64,000 nt of DNA from Trichomonas vaginalis G3 (Eukaryota > Parabasalia > Trichomonadida > Trichomonadidae). The notes beneath the pieces are model-generated. The model was not told the origin of the DNA. It ran no database searches and worked only from the letters and a program-made list of their open reading frames with translations. This document shows positions 51,131 to 63,807 of the stretch, piece after piece (the first letter of the stretch is position 1; every line of letters begins with the position of its first letter). The translations under genes were made by a program, and so were the position numbers. The stretch covers positions 1 through 64,000 of the forward strand of contig NW_026529175.1 of assembly GCF_026262505.1 (NCBI RefSeq), read 5' to 3'.

Positions 51131-52101
51131 AACATTCGTCTCCCATTTTTATATATTTGGTTTAGAATGTTCGAAAATGCGTAATATGGTCATTAATATT
51201 AATTAAAAAGAACCTTGAATTAATTCAATCTGATCTCACAAAATATTTTAAATTACAAACTTTGTAGTTTGAATAGATAATTAGTATTAAACTCAAATAA
51301 CTAGTTTATTTTTGAATAAAAATTATTTGAATTCATTCAATTTTGTGAATTTCCCTTCAAAAATCAAGTTTAAATATCTTATTTGCCATATAATTATAAA
51401 TACAATGAAACATATTCGAAATTGAAAAGAATGACTTTTTCTGTTCTTTCAATCATTCAATTTGAATTTTGCAATATTGGATTTCTCATTAAATAGCTAT
51501 TAAAAACAACAAGCAATTTAACTTACATTCAAATTTATTTGTGTTATATTCAATCTTCTCAAAACTTATAATTTTCGGCTATAGCATGAGTATATGCTAT
51601 ATAATATAATAAACCTATAATAGTATCATTCTTTCAATTATTTGAAGAGAAAACCGAAAAAATCTATTTTCGGTCTATAACAAGGTTTATCCTTCGCTTT
51701 TAAGATCATTGAATTTGATTTTTACATAAAATAGTTATATATTAGAAAATAATATGAGTTTATGTGATATTATTTTTCAGAAGATTTTGTGTTCTTATTC
51801 AAAATTTTATTTTTTTTATTCAAAAGAATCCTTACAAAATATACATTTACTTTAATTAATATTTAAAAACGTGCTCTATCAAAAGTTCCAAAAATTCAAT
51901 ATTTTAGCTTTTCTGAGGTGTCACTTTTGATGAATTTCTGTTTACAACAGTTCATTCAGATTTTTTTCGTGAACCGAAATGACACGATGACGAAACCACT
52001 ATACTTAGATTTGGTGACTACCTTATATAAAAACGATATGTGGTGTTTGGCCGGACGATAACCTCAAAAGATATGAATTGTGCACAGGTTCGATTGTTCC
52101 G

Positions 52102-52872
52102 TACCGAAATGCATCACTAGAAAAGTGACAAAAAGTGACACTTACTCTTATTTTGTGCGGCAATTTTTCTAAGTTATTTTGTTAAGCTAAATATGTTATA
52201 TATCAAATCAGCTTTATAAATATTATAGAAAAGTTTATTTTTATTTTTATTTTTAATTATTATTATTATTATTTTTTAAATTAAAAGAAAACATTAGAAT
52301 TATATGGATATATTTAAATTAATTATAAAAATAAAATTGAATATATTGAAGTTTGAGTTTATAGGTATACAAATTTTAGAGGCATTTTGGCTGAGAACTA
52401 TGGTCTGCGAGGTACATAGATAGAATCAGTACCTCGCAGACTATAGTTCTCTATATGGCGCCGAAAATTTTTGGTGAAATGTCGTCGCATTTCACCAAAA
52501 ATTTTTCGGCGCCATAGGAAGAATTGGAGGGTGTGAGATACTATTACATGCTATAGTACTCACACCCTCCAATTCTTAGCCAAAACGGCTAAAAATTGCT
52601 CACAATTTCAACAATTGTGAGCAATTTTCAGCCATTTTGGCTGAGAACTATGGTCTGCGAGGTACATGGATAGAATCAGTACCTCGCAGACTATAGTTCT
52701 CTATATGGCGCCCAAAAAAAAATTTATGATTGTTTTTTATCAAATCTTATCCATATTATTCTATTAATGTTAATTATATTTTATCAATTATATTTTTTTA
52801 AATAATAAACACAAAATCCACTAATTTAAAATTGGCGCCAAATGTCACTTTTGCTAGTGATGCATTTCGGTA
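52102..52872. mobile_element. Nested 771-bp inverted-repeat element, copy 3
   Basis: Same ends and interior as copy 1. Confidence 0.65.
52388..52713. repeat. Hairpin cluster 1, copy 3
   Basis: Same five-hairpin chain as 30,731-31,056. Confidence 0.9.
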
Positions 52873-53077
52873 TGATATAGTGACAACTTTACGTGTCAGA
52901 TTTTATGAAAATAAGGTATTTATCACAAATATATAATCAATATAATTATATTATAGAAGGCTATTTAATAAATCTATATTTATTATAAAATGATATTTAA
53001 AAAAATATGTATAATTATTGAATTAATTTTTGATAAGGAGTCAAAAAATTTTTGACAAAATTGAAATATATTTAAGC

Positions 53078-53283
53078 TAAGAATTGGTGGTGTGAGATAC
53101 TATTTCATGCAATAGTACTCACACCCTTCAATTCTTCCTATGGCGTCGAGAAAATTTTGGTGAAATGCGACGACATTTCGCCAAAATTTCTCGACGCCAT
53201 ATAGAGAACTATAGTCTGCGAGGTACTGATTCTATCTATGTACCTCGCAGGCTATAGTCCCCAGCCAAAATGGTTAAAAATTG
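53078..53283. repeat. Hairpin cluster 2, copy 3
   Basis: Same modules and order as 31,421-31,626. Confidence 0.9.
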
Positions 53284-53710
53284 TTGTGCATGAAAAATAG
53301 CATGACTTCACTTCTGATAAAAAGTGACAGTATTTGACAGTGTTTGACATCTATTTGTCATATTTGAAAAATGGAGAATAATGATGTAAGGTATACACTA
53401 ATTAAAATTATTTGAGATGAAAATTTGAAGTGAAAATAAAATTTTATTTTTTTTAAAAAAAATCATTAATATGTGATGTTTTAAATTTGTTATTATTAAT
53501 TAATATCTGAAACTATTGAATTATAACAGTTTATATGTTCTCAATTTAAAAAAAATTGTGAAGAATTTATATTTTTGGAGAAGGGTGTTTAACATTTGTG
53601 AGTGAGAATGCAAGTAGAAGTTTGGTGTTTTAAGGCTAAGTTAATATAGATTTGCTATTGCTATATATGTGAATATGTTGTGTTATAATACAAGATATAA
53701 AAATATATTA

Positions 53711-53915
53711 TTAAAATTTTCGACGCCATATAGAGAACTATAGTCTGCGAGGTACTGATTCTATTTATGTGCCTCGCAGACCGTAGTTCTCAGCCAAAAT
53801 GGCTAAAAAATGGGTGCAATGTAAAAAATTGCACCCAATTTTTAGCCATTTTGGCTAGGAATTGGAGGGTGTGAGTACTATCGTTTGTAATAGTTTCTCA
53901 CACCCTCTAATTCTT
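53711..53915. repeat. Hairpin cluster 3, copy 3
   Basis: Same modules and order as 32,051-32,255. Confidence 0.9.
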
Positions 53916-55969
53916 CGTATATACACATTATAAAATCATTCAAAACGATACACATATTTTCTAAAAAACAATCCGAAAATTTTATTATGATAATTTATTA
54001 AACTTTAATCTAATTCTTAAACCAATTGAATATATCGAATAACACAATTAATTGAATACATCTTTTGAAATTGAAAAGAAAAATTAATAAAAATAAAAAA
54101 CTGAACTTTATTAAATAAAGAAAAGGTATGAAAAGAAGTTTGAAAACAATAAAAAAATAATGTGATTGTTGATAAACGATTTTTATTTCGACAATTATTA
54201 GAAAGGATTATGATAGAGTTTGTAAAATATGTTCGATCTGTGTATGTCAAATCGTGCCAAGTTAAGTATACTAGGGACACAAATTGAGACGAGAAAAGCA
54301 AATTGAGAGGAAAAAACCGTTCAAAATGTTGTAAACTTTTGAATTTTAGCCCAAAAATCGCGTTCTTATTTTTGACCTATTCAATTAATAATTTTAGTTT
54401 AAATAAAAAATAATTGTTTAGTCTAACGACGACATTCTTTTGGAATAGGAAACAAGATGATTTAAAGGTGCACCCGTATATACGTTTATTTGAGAGGAGG
54501 AGGATTACCCTCTCAATTTTGAGGGATTCGTTAGTTTATTTTCTCGATGAATATGCAATAAAATTTGATTTTTACCTTATCAATATACTTCATATAATAT
54601 ACACATGTTCATGTAAAAACTTTTTTCCAAAATCCTCAGGAATTAAGGGATTTTTGAATTTTAATAGGGTTGCTAGATTCCCGACGATAGGTGTCTTGGA
54701 AGATTTGCCTGGTGTCATCATAGTGTCTTTAAATCAATAATTTTATTTTCGAGTTAGTTTTATCGATTTTTCAATAAAAAACATTTCTAAAACAAGAAAA
54801 TAAAACGATAAAATATTTATATTTTATATAAGGATCTTATATATTTAAAATAAATATCATTTTATTTTTTTCATTGGTGTCTGTCAAACCATAATACACT
54901 ATTCAAAAATTCAATGTGTCTTGCGGCTTCAAAAGACACCTTCAAATTGAATGATAGCACAGACACTATTGAGTTTTACCCATTTTATTTAGTTTTTACC
55001 CTTTTTATTTTTAAGAATTAATGAATAAAACAGCCGTTTTGCTATAACCTCAATCACTTTTATTTATTATTTTAAATATTATTTAATTTTATTATTTGAA
55101 TAGGCAAACTTATATTTGAGAAGCTCAATTTGAGACCACTTAATACATTGAAATATCATAAATATTGAAATATTAAAAAGTGTATTTCAAAATATTGAAA
55201 TTATAAAAATTTATAATACTGAAATTGAGACAAATTAATAAATTCAATGTGTTTTTTTGAAATAACTCTCAAATATTATTTTTTTGTTTATTTAATGATG
55301 AATAAATATGATTGCTTTAGTCAATCATAAAAACTAATTCAAGTTTAAAATAATGAAAGGATAATTTAATCGTTTTTTAAAATACAATTATTTTTTGTTA
55401 TAGACCGAAAATAGATTTTTTCGGTTTTCTCTTCAAATAATTGAAAGAATGATACTATTATAGGTTTATTATATTATATAGCATATACTCATGCTATAGC
55501 CGAAAATTATAAGTTTTGAGAAGATTGAATATAACACAAATAAATTTGAATGTAAGTTAAATTGCTTGTTGTTTTTAATAGCTATTTAATGAGAAATCCA
55601 ATATTGCAAAATTCAAATTGAATGATTGAAAGAACAGAAAAAGTCATTCTTTTCAATTTCGAATATGTTTCATTGTATTTATAATTATATGGCAAATAAG
55701 ATATTTAAACTTGATTTTTGAAGGGAAATTCACAAAATTGAATGAATTCAAATAATTTTTATTCAAAAATAAACTAGTTATTTGAGTTTAATACTAATTA
55801 TCTATTCAAACTACAAAGTTTGTAATTTAAAATATTTTGTGAGATCAGATTGAATTAATTCAAGGTTCTTTTTAATTAATATTAATGACCATATTACGCA
55901 TTTTCGAACATTCTAAACCAAATATATAAAAATGGGAGACGAATGTTAAATTTGCTAGACATGGGGGAG

Positions 55970-56585
55970 TTGTCTGCAAAGTTTTAGCTCTTATCTCTAA
56001 CAAAAAATTAATTTTTAAAAAAATGACCGAATACGTTTCACAGCGAGAAAAAAATAAAAGGCAAGATAGAATTTTCTAGACATAAAGAAGTTGTTTACCG
56101 AGTTTTAGCTCTTATCTCTAACAAAAAATTAATTTTTAAAAAAATGACCGAATACGTTTCACAGCGAGAAAAAAATAAAAGGCAAGATAGAATTTTCTAG
56201 ACATAAAGAAGTTGTTTACCGAGTTTTAGCTCTTATCTCTAACAAAAAATTAATTTTTAAAAAAAGACCGAATACGTTTCACAGCGAGAAAAAAATAAAA
56301 GGCAAGATAGAATTTTCTAGACATAAAGAAGTTGTTTACCGAGTTTTAGCTCTTATCTCTAACAAAAAATTAATTTTTAAAAAAATGACCGAATACGTTT
56401 CACAGCGAGAAAAAAATAAAAGGCAAGATAGAATTTTCTAGACATAAAGAAGTTGTTTACCGAGTTTTAGCTCTTATCTCTAACAAAAAATTAATTTTTA
56501 AAAAAATGACCGAATACGTTTCACAGCGAGAAAAAAATAAAAGGCAAGATAGAATTTTCTAGACATAAAGAAGTTGTCTACCAAG
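55970..56585 (-). repeat. 121-bp minisatellite, minus arm 3, 5 copies
   Basis: Five regular inverted copies plus a degenerate outer one. One copy lacks a base in the AAAAATGACCG context (near 56,265). Confidence 0.92.
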
Positions 56586-56994
56586 TGTCAGCTGTTACTT
56601 CTTCTCAATACTGATATAAAATAAAAATCTTTATTATTTATTTAACCTTTATTGTTTCATTAAACTTCATTTATTTTATATTATAGTTTTATTCTTTTAG
56701 CTACTTGTAAACTAATCTAATTTTATATCATCATTTTACCGGATTATTCTTCAGTACATCGATTGTGTATCTAAAATATATCATTATCCTTATTCTGTTT
56801 TTTCCAAAATTCTTTTAAATATCTTTTTTGGTTAGATTACTTTATACTTTTTACTTTTATTTTTTAATTTCAAAAAAAAAATTTGGTGATTGTTCTATTC
56901 TGTTACAATGTGCATTATCATATTCTAATGAATTATTCATTACATACATTTAAAAAAACTTGTTAAAAATGAAATTAAAAAATTATGTTTATTA

Positions 56995-57861
56995 TTACGC
57001 TGTGAATGTGTCAACAGCGGTCATGCCTGTATCTGTATCCCATATTTGCCACAACCTTTCTGTATCTGCATTTGTGTATTTCGGTTTCAGCTGATACATT
57101 TGATTTGGCGTGTAATTTGTTCCAGTTAATGGATTAATTGGGAGATCTTCATGCGGTGTGTTATTATTGTACTCCCAAATAAAGGCAGGAATAGCCTGAA
57201 TGCTTTGGCAGCGCTCCAATGTCGGCCAGAATCTCTCAATCTTCCCATTTTGGTAGGGAGAATGAGAGTCTGTATGCCGCCATTGGACGCCCCAAAGATC
57301 AAGTAGATCTTGAAAGGCGCCCCTATTTTCTGAACCGTTGTCGGTCCAGAAACAATAAGGGGCGCCAAATTCAATGAAGGCGGAAGCCGCAACGTTCGCT
57401 GTCGTCGCTGCCAGCATATCTGGTATTTGTATACACGCTAGGACTTTGCGGCTAAAATCGTCGATTATGCCATAAATATACTGGCCACGAACACCCCTAA
57501 AATAATGAACATCTGCGTGCCAGATAAGATTGGGTGAAAGCGCCCAATATCTTACTGCTGTTTCTGGCCCGGCATGCTCTAATCGCGTCTTGGTGAAATG
57601 ATTTTCTTTGAAGTATCTGCGTACTTCTCTATAAGATAAATCAATTTGTTGTATCATAAGACGAAATGGTGGAAGTGAACTCAAAATAAGAGTAATTAGG
57701 TTATTTTGCCGACCAAATATATTTACAAGGCAAAATATCATATTACATGTCAACCTATTATCAGTATGTTTTGATAAAAAAAATTTATCAAATATCATAT
57801 TAAAATTAACATCTATATCTATATCAATATCTACACTATAAATTTTTTTATTCAATATCAT
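56995..57861 (-). CDS. IS481-like DDE transposase, whole copy 3
   Basis: It encodes the same 288 residues as the two other minus-strand copies. All catalytic residues are in place. Start, stop and flanks are as described for 35,337-36,203. Confidence 0.88.
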   Translation of the reverse strand: MILNKKIYSVDIDIDIDVNFNMIFDKFFLSKHTDNRLTCNMIFCLVNIFGRQNNLITLILSSLPPFRLMIQQIDLSYREVRRYFKENHFTKTRLEHAGPETAVRYWALSPNLIWHADVHYFRGVRGQYIYGIIDDFSRKVLACIQIPDMLAATTANVAASAFIEFGAPYCFWTDNGSENRGAFQDLLDLWGVQWRHTDSHSPYQNGKIERFWPTLERCQSIQAIPAFIWEYNNNTPHEDLPINPLTGTNYTPNQMYQLKPKYTNADTERLWQIWDTDTGMTAVDTFTA

Positions 57862-58266
57862 AGATTTCAAAAATTTATTTCAATTTTAAATTAATTTATG
57901 GTTTTCATCAAAATTGTTTTTTATTAAAAAGCATGTTTCACAATTTTTACGGTTTCTTTCAAAAGTTATAAAAAGAGAGTCAATAAGAAATTTCAACGCT
58001 TCAAGAAGGAATCAAAGAAATTGACGAAGTTCCAGAATTTTATTCAACAATTCTTAATCAATTAACAAAAACTATACCGAAACTTATCTTACCATCCAAA
58101 TCAAATCACATTACATACGGAATAAACATTTAATCTTTTACCATTAAAATTATATTTATACGTTATTTAATTTTTTTACGTCTAAGTTGAATAGGATAAT
58201 AGCCGAAGATATAAAGTAACTATAGTTTACAAGCTAAGGAACAAATCAGCATTGAAACTAAAAAAT

Positions 58267-58618
58267 AACGTATTTGAATAATTTCGTAAAAAATTAGAAT
58301 TACTCGATATTAAGCATATTGCTTTTCTATCATATATGCTTATATTCTACAATAGTGTTACCAAACATCGGGCAACATCATACGTATAATACAACTTTTT
58401 CGTACTTCTTTATCGAATTTAAATAGAACTAAGTTTTTATTTTAAATAAAAGAGAAATAATTCTAATTTATAATCTCATTATTAATTTATTCTCATTTTA
58501 ATATTTCATCGATTTTTTATTATCGATATTCAATACAAATGAATTCATATTATAATAGTATCTAGTATAACTAGGTATTCTATCACAGTATTTCTTCAAT
58601 TTATTATAATATTTCAGC
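58267..58618. other. 352-bp centre of palindromic element 3
   Basis: Same as the other two centres; no gene seen. Confidence 0.75.
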
Positions 58619-59020
58619 ATTTTTTAGTTTCAATGCTGATTTGTTCCTTAGCTTGTAAACTATAGTTACTTTATATCTTCGGCTATTATCCTATTCAACT
58701 TAGACGTAAAAAAAAAATAACGTATAAATATAATTTTAATGGTAAAAGATTAAATGTTTATTCCGTATGTAATGTGATTTGATTTGGATGGTAAGATAAG
58801 TTTCGGTATAGTTTTTTTAATTGATTAAGAATTGTTGAATAAAATTCTGGAACTTCGTCAATTTCTTTGATTCCTTCTTGAAGCGTTGAAATTTCTTATT
58901 GACTCTCTTTTTATAACTTTTGAAAGAAACCGTAAAAATTGTGAAACATGCTTTTTAATAAAAAACAATTTTGATGAAAACCATAAATTAATTTAAAATT
59001 GAAATAAATTTTTGAAATCT

Positions 59021-59886
59021 ATGATATTGAATAAAAAAATTTATAGTGTAGATATTGATATAGATATAGATGTTAATTTTAATATGATATTTGATAAATT
59101 TTTTTATCAAAACATACTGATAATAGGTTGACATGTAATATGATATTTTGCCTTGTAAATATATTTGGTCGGCAAAATAACCTAATTACTCTTATTTTGA
59201 GTTCACTTCCACCATTTCGTCTTATGATACAACAAATTGATTTATCTTATAGAGAAGTACGCAGATACTTCAAAGAAAATCATTTCACCAAGACGCGATT
59301 AGAGCATGCCGGGCCAGAAACAGCAGTAAGATATTGGGCGCTTTCACCCAATCTTATCTGGCACGCAGATGTTCATTATTTTAGGGGTGTTCGTGGCCAG
59401 TATATTTATGGCATAATCGACGATTTTAGCCGCAAAGTCCTAGCGTGTATACAAATACCAGATATGCTGGCAGCGACGACAGCGAACGTTGCGGCTTCCG
59501 CCTTCATTGAATTTGGCGCCCCTTATTGTTTCTGGACCGACAACGGTTCAGAAAATAGGGGCGCCTTTCAAGATCTACTTGATCTTTGGGGCGTCCAATG
59601 GCGGCATACAGACTCTCATTCTCCCTACCAAAATGGGAAGATTGAGAGATTCTGGCCGACATTGGAGCGCTGCCAAAGCATTCAGGCTATTCCTGCCTTT
59701 ATTTGGGAGTACAATAATAACACACCGCATGAAGATCTCCCAATTAATCCATTAACTGGAACAAATTACACGCCAAATCAAATGTATCAGCTGAAACCGA
59801 AATACACAAATGCAGATACAGAAAGGTTGTGGCAAATATGGGATACAGATACAGGCATGACCGCTGTTGACACATTCACAGCGTAA
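59021..59886 (+). CDS. IS481-like DDE transposase, plus copy D, core open
   Basis: One T is missing in the T run near 59,103, so the far N-terminal 30 codons are out of frame. From the ATG at 59,140 (MIFCLVNIFGRQNN) the sequence is identical to the whole copies through the helix-turn-helix, D117, D174, E209 and C-terminus (numbering of the whole copy). If translation normally starts at this internal ATG, this copy is functional, which is a useful hint about the true start. Confidence 0.8.
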
Positions 59887-60289
59887 TAATAAACATAATT
59901 TTTTAATTTCATTTTTAACAAGTTTTTTTAAATGTATGTAATGAATAATTCATTAGAATATGATAATGCACATTGTAACAGAATAGAACAATCACCAAAT
60001 TTTTTTTTTGAAATTAAAAAATAAAAGTAAAAAGTATAAAGTAATCTAACCAAAAAAGATATTTAAAAGAATTTTGGAAAAAACAGAATAAGGATAATGA
60101 TATTATTTTAGATACACAATCGATGTACTGAAGAATAATCCGGTAAAATGATGATATAAAATTAGATTAGTTTACAAGTAGCTAAAAGAATAAAACTATA
60201 ATATAAAATAAATGAAGTTTAATGAAACAATAAAGGTTAAATAAATAATAAAGATTTTTATTTTATATCAGTATTGAGAAGAAGTAACA

Positions 60290-61650
60290 GCTGACACTTG
60301 GTAGACAACTTCTTTATGTCTAGAAAATTCTATCTTGCCTTTTATTTTTTTCTCGCTGTGAAACGTATTCGGTCATTTTTTTAAAAATTAATTTTTTGTT
60401 AGAGATAAGAGCTAAAACTCGGTAAACAACTTCTTTATGTCTAGAAAATTCTATCTTGCCTTTTATTTTTTTCTCGCTGTGAAACGTATTCGGTCATTTT
60501 TTTAAAAATTAATTTTTTGTTAGAGATAAGAGCTAAAACTCGGTAAACAACTTCTTTATGTCTAGAAAATTCTATCTTGCCTTTTATTTTTTTCTCGCTG
60601 TGAAACGTATTCGGTCATTTTTTTAAAAATTAATTTTTTGTTAGAGATAAGAGCTAAAACTCGGTAAACAACTTCTTTATGTCTAGAAAATTCTATCTTG
60701 CCTTTTATTTTTTTCTCGCTGTGAAACGTATTCGGTCATTTTTTTAAAAATTAATTTTTTGTTAGAGATAAGAGCTAAAACTCGGTAAACAACTTCTTTA
60801 TGTCTAGAAAATTCTATCTTGCCTTTTATTTTTTTCTCGCTGTGAAACGTATTCGGTTTTTTTAAAAATTAATTTTTTGTTAGAGATAAGAGCTAAAACT
60901 CGGTAAACAACTTCTTTATGTCTAGAAAATTCTATCTTGCCTTTTATTTTTTTCTCGCTGTGAAACGTATTCGGTCATTTTTTTAAAAATTAATTTTTTG
61001 TTAGAGATAAGAGCTAAAACTCGGTAAACAACTTCTTTATGTCTAGAAAATTCTATCTTGCCTTTTATTTTTTTCTCGCTGTGAAACGTATTCGGTCATT
61101 TTTTTAAAAATTAATTTTTTGTTAGAGATAAGAGCTAAAACTCGGTAAACAACTTCTTTATGTCTAGAAAATTCTATCTTGCCTTTTATTTTTTTCTCGC
61201 TGTGAAACGTATTCGGTCATTTTTTTAAAAATTAATTTTTTGTTAGAGATAAGAGCTAAAACTCGGTAAACAACTTCTTTATGTCTAGAAAATTCTATCT
61301 TGCCTTTTATTTTTTTCTCGCTGTGAAACGTATTCGGTCATTTTTTTAAAAATTAATTTTTTGTTAGAGATAAGAGCTAAAACTCGGTAAACAACTTCTT
61401 TATGTCTAGAAAATTCTATCTTGCCTTTTATTTTTTTCTCGCTGTGAAACGTATTCGGTCATTTTTTTAAAAATTAATTTTTTGTTAGAGATAAGAGCTA
61501 AAACTCGGTAAACAACTTCTTTATGTCTAGAAAATTCTATCTTGCCTTTTATTTTTTTCTCGCTGTGAAACGTATTCGGTCATTTTTTTAAAAATTAATT
61601 TTTTGTTAGAGATAAGAGCTAAAACTTTGCAGACAACTCCCCCATGTCTA
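60290..61650 (+). repeat. 121-bp minisatellite, plus arm D, 11 copies
   Basis: Eleven regular copies plus the degenerate last one (TTTGCAGACAACTCCCCCAT). One copy lacks three bases in the GGTCATTTTTTT stretch (near 60,857). Confidence 0.92.
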
Positions 61651-62627
61651 GCAAATTTAACATTCGTCTCCCATTTTTATATATTTGGTTTAGAATGTTC
61701 GAAAATGCGTAATATGGTCATTAATATTAATTAAAAAGAACCTTGAATTAATTCAATCTGATCTCACAAAATATTTTAAATTACAAACTTTGTAGTTTGA
61801 ATAGATAATTAGTATTAAACTCAAATAACTAGTTTATTTTTGAATAAAAATTATTTGAATTCATTCAATTTTGTGAATTTCCCTTCAAAAATCAAGTTTA
61901 AATATCTTATTTGCCATATAATTATAAATACAATGAAACATATTCGAAATTGAAAAGAATGACTTTTTCTGTTCTTTCAATCATTCAATTTGAATTTTGC
62001 AATATTGGATTTCTCATTAAATAGCTATTAAAAACAACAAGCAATTTAACTTACATTCAAATTTATTTGTGTTATATTCAATCTTCTCAAAACTTATAAT
62101 TTTCGGCTATAGCATGAGTATATGCTATATAATATAATAAACCTATAATAGTATCATTCTTTCAATTATTTGAAGAGAAAACCGAAAAAATCTATTTTCG
62201 GTCTATAACAAGGTTTATCTTCGCTTTTAAGATCATTGAATTTGATTTTTACATAAAATAGTTATATATTAGAAAATAATATGAGTTTATGTGATATTAT
62301 TTTTCAGAAGATTTTGTGTTCTTATTCAAAATTTTATTTTTTTTATTCAAAAGAATCCTTACAAAATATACATTTACTTTAATTAATATTTAAAAACGTG
62401 CTCTATCAAAAGTTCCAAAAATTCAATATTTTAGCTTTTCTGAGGTGTCACTTTTGATGAATTTCTGTTTACAACAGTTCATTCAGATTTTTTTCGTGAA
62501 CCGAAATGACACGATGACGAAACCACTATACTTAGATTTGGTGACTACCTTATATAAAAACGATATGTGGTGTTTGGCCGGACGATAACCTCAAAAGATA
62601 TGAATTGTGCACAGTTCGATTGTTCCG

Positions 62628-63397
62628 TACCGAAATGCATCACTAGAAAAGTGACAAAAAGTGACACTTACTCTTATTTTGTGCGGCAATTTTTTCTAAG
62701 TTATTTTGTTAAGCTAAATATGTTATATATTTCAAATCAGCTTTATAAATATTATAGAAAAGTTTATTTTTATTTTTATTTTTAATTATTATTATTATTT
62801 TTTAAATTAAAAGAAAACATTAGAATTATATGGATATATTTAAATTAATTATAAAAATAAAATTGAATATATTGAAGTTTGAGTTTATAGGTATACAAAT
62901 TTTAGAGGCATTTTGGCTGAGAACTATGGTCTGCGAGGTACATAGATAGAATCAGTACCTCGCAGACTATAGTTCTCTATATGGCGCCGAAAATTTTTGG
63001 TGAAATGTCGTCGCATTTCACCAAAAATTTTTCGGCGCCATAGGAAGAATTGGAGGGTGTGAGATACTATTACATGCTATAGTACTCACACCCTCCAATT
63101 CTTAGCCAAAACGGCTAAAAATTGCTCACAATTTCAACAATTGTGAGCAATTTTCAGCCATTTTGGCTGAGAACTATGGTCTGCGAGGTACATGGATAGA
63201 ATCAGTACCTCGCAGACTATAGTTCTCTATATGGCGCCCAAAAAAAAATTTATGATTGTTTTTTATCAAATCTTATCCATATTATTCTATTAATGTTAAT
63301 TATATTTTATCAATTATATTTTTTAAATAATAAACACAAAATCCACTAATTTAAAATTGGCGCCAAATGTCACTTTTGCTAGTGATGCATTTCGGTA
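62628..63397. mobile_element. Nested 770-bp inverted-repeat element, copy 4
   Basis: Same terminal repeats and internal cluster as copy 1. Confidence 0.65.
62914..63239. repeat. Hairpin cluster 1, copy 4
   Basis: Same five-hairpin chain as 30,731-31,056. Confidence 0.9.
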
Positions 63398-63601
63398 TGA
63401 TATAGTGACAACTTTACGTGTCAGATTTTATGAAAATAAGGTATTTATCACAAATATATAATCAATATAATTATATTATAGAAGGCTATTTAATAAATCT
63501 ATATTTATTATAAAATGATATTTAAAAAAATATGTATAATTATTGAATTAATTTTTGATAAGGAGTCAAAAAATTTTTGACAAAATTGAAATATATTAAG
63601 C

Positions 63602-63807
63602 TAAGAATTGGTGGTGTGAGATACTATTTCATGCAATAGTACTCACACCCTTCAATTCTTCCTATGGCGTCGAGAAAATTTTGGTGAAATGCGACGACAT
63701 TTCGCCAAAATTTCTCGACGCCATATAGAGAACTATAGTCTGCGAGGTACTGATTCTATCTATGTACCTCGCAGGCTATAGTCCCCAGCCAAAATGGTTA
63801 AAAATTG
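63602..63807. repeat. Hairpin cluster 2, copy 4
   Basis: Same modules and order as 31,421-31,626. Confidence 0.9.

Larger units (their letters stand above)
44260..51683. mobile_element. Palindromic IS481-like transposon element, copy 2
   Basis: Arms 44,260-47,133 and 47,486-51,683 around a 352-bp centre. The right arm is the longest because its minisatellite has 16 copies. Termini and gene order are as in copy 1. Confidence 0.85.
51684..55394. repeat. 3.7-kb inter-element segment, copy 3
   Basis: Near-identical to copies 1 and 2 and shares the 3-base insertion of copy 2 (near 53,680). It has the same hairpin clusters and nested element and no supported gene. Confidence 0.85.
55395..62211. 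mobile_element. Palindromic IS481-like transposon element, copy 3
   Basis: Arms 55,395-58,266 and 58,619-62,211 around a 352-bp centre. Same termini and gene order as the other copies. In this copy the plus-strand transposase core is also open. Confidence 0.85.

Noticed and set aside
62567-62785. 72-codon plus-strand frame in segment copy 4
   Set aside because: It is open only because of indels in this copy; the equivalent positions in copies 1-3 are not open.
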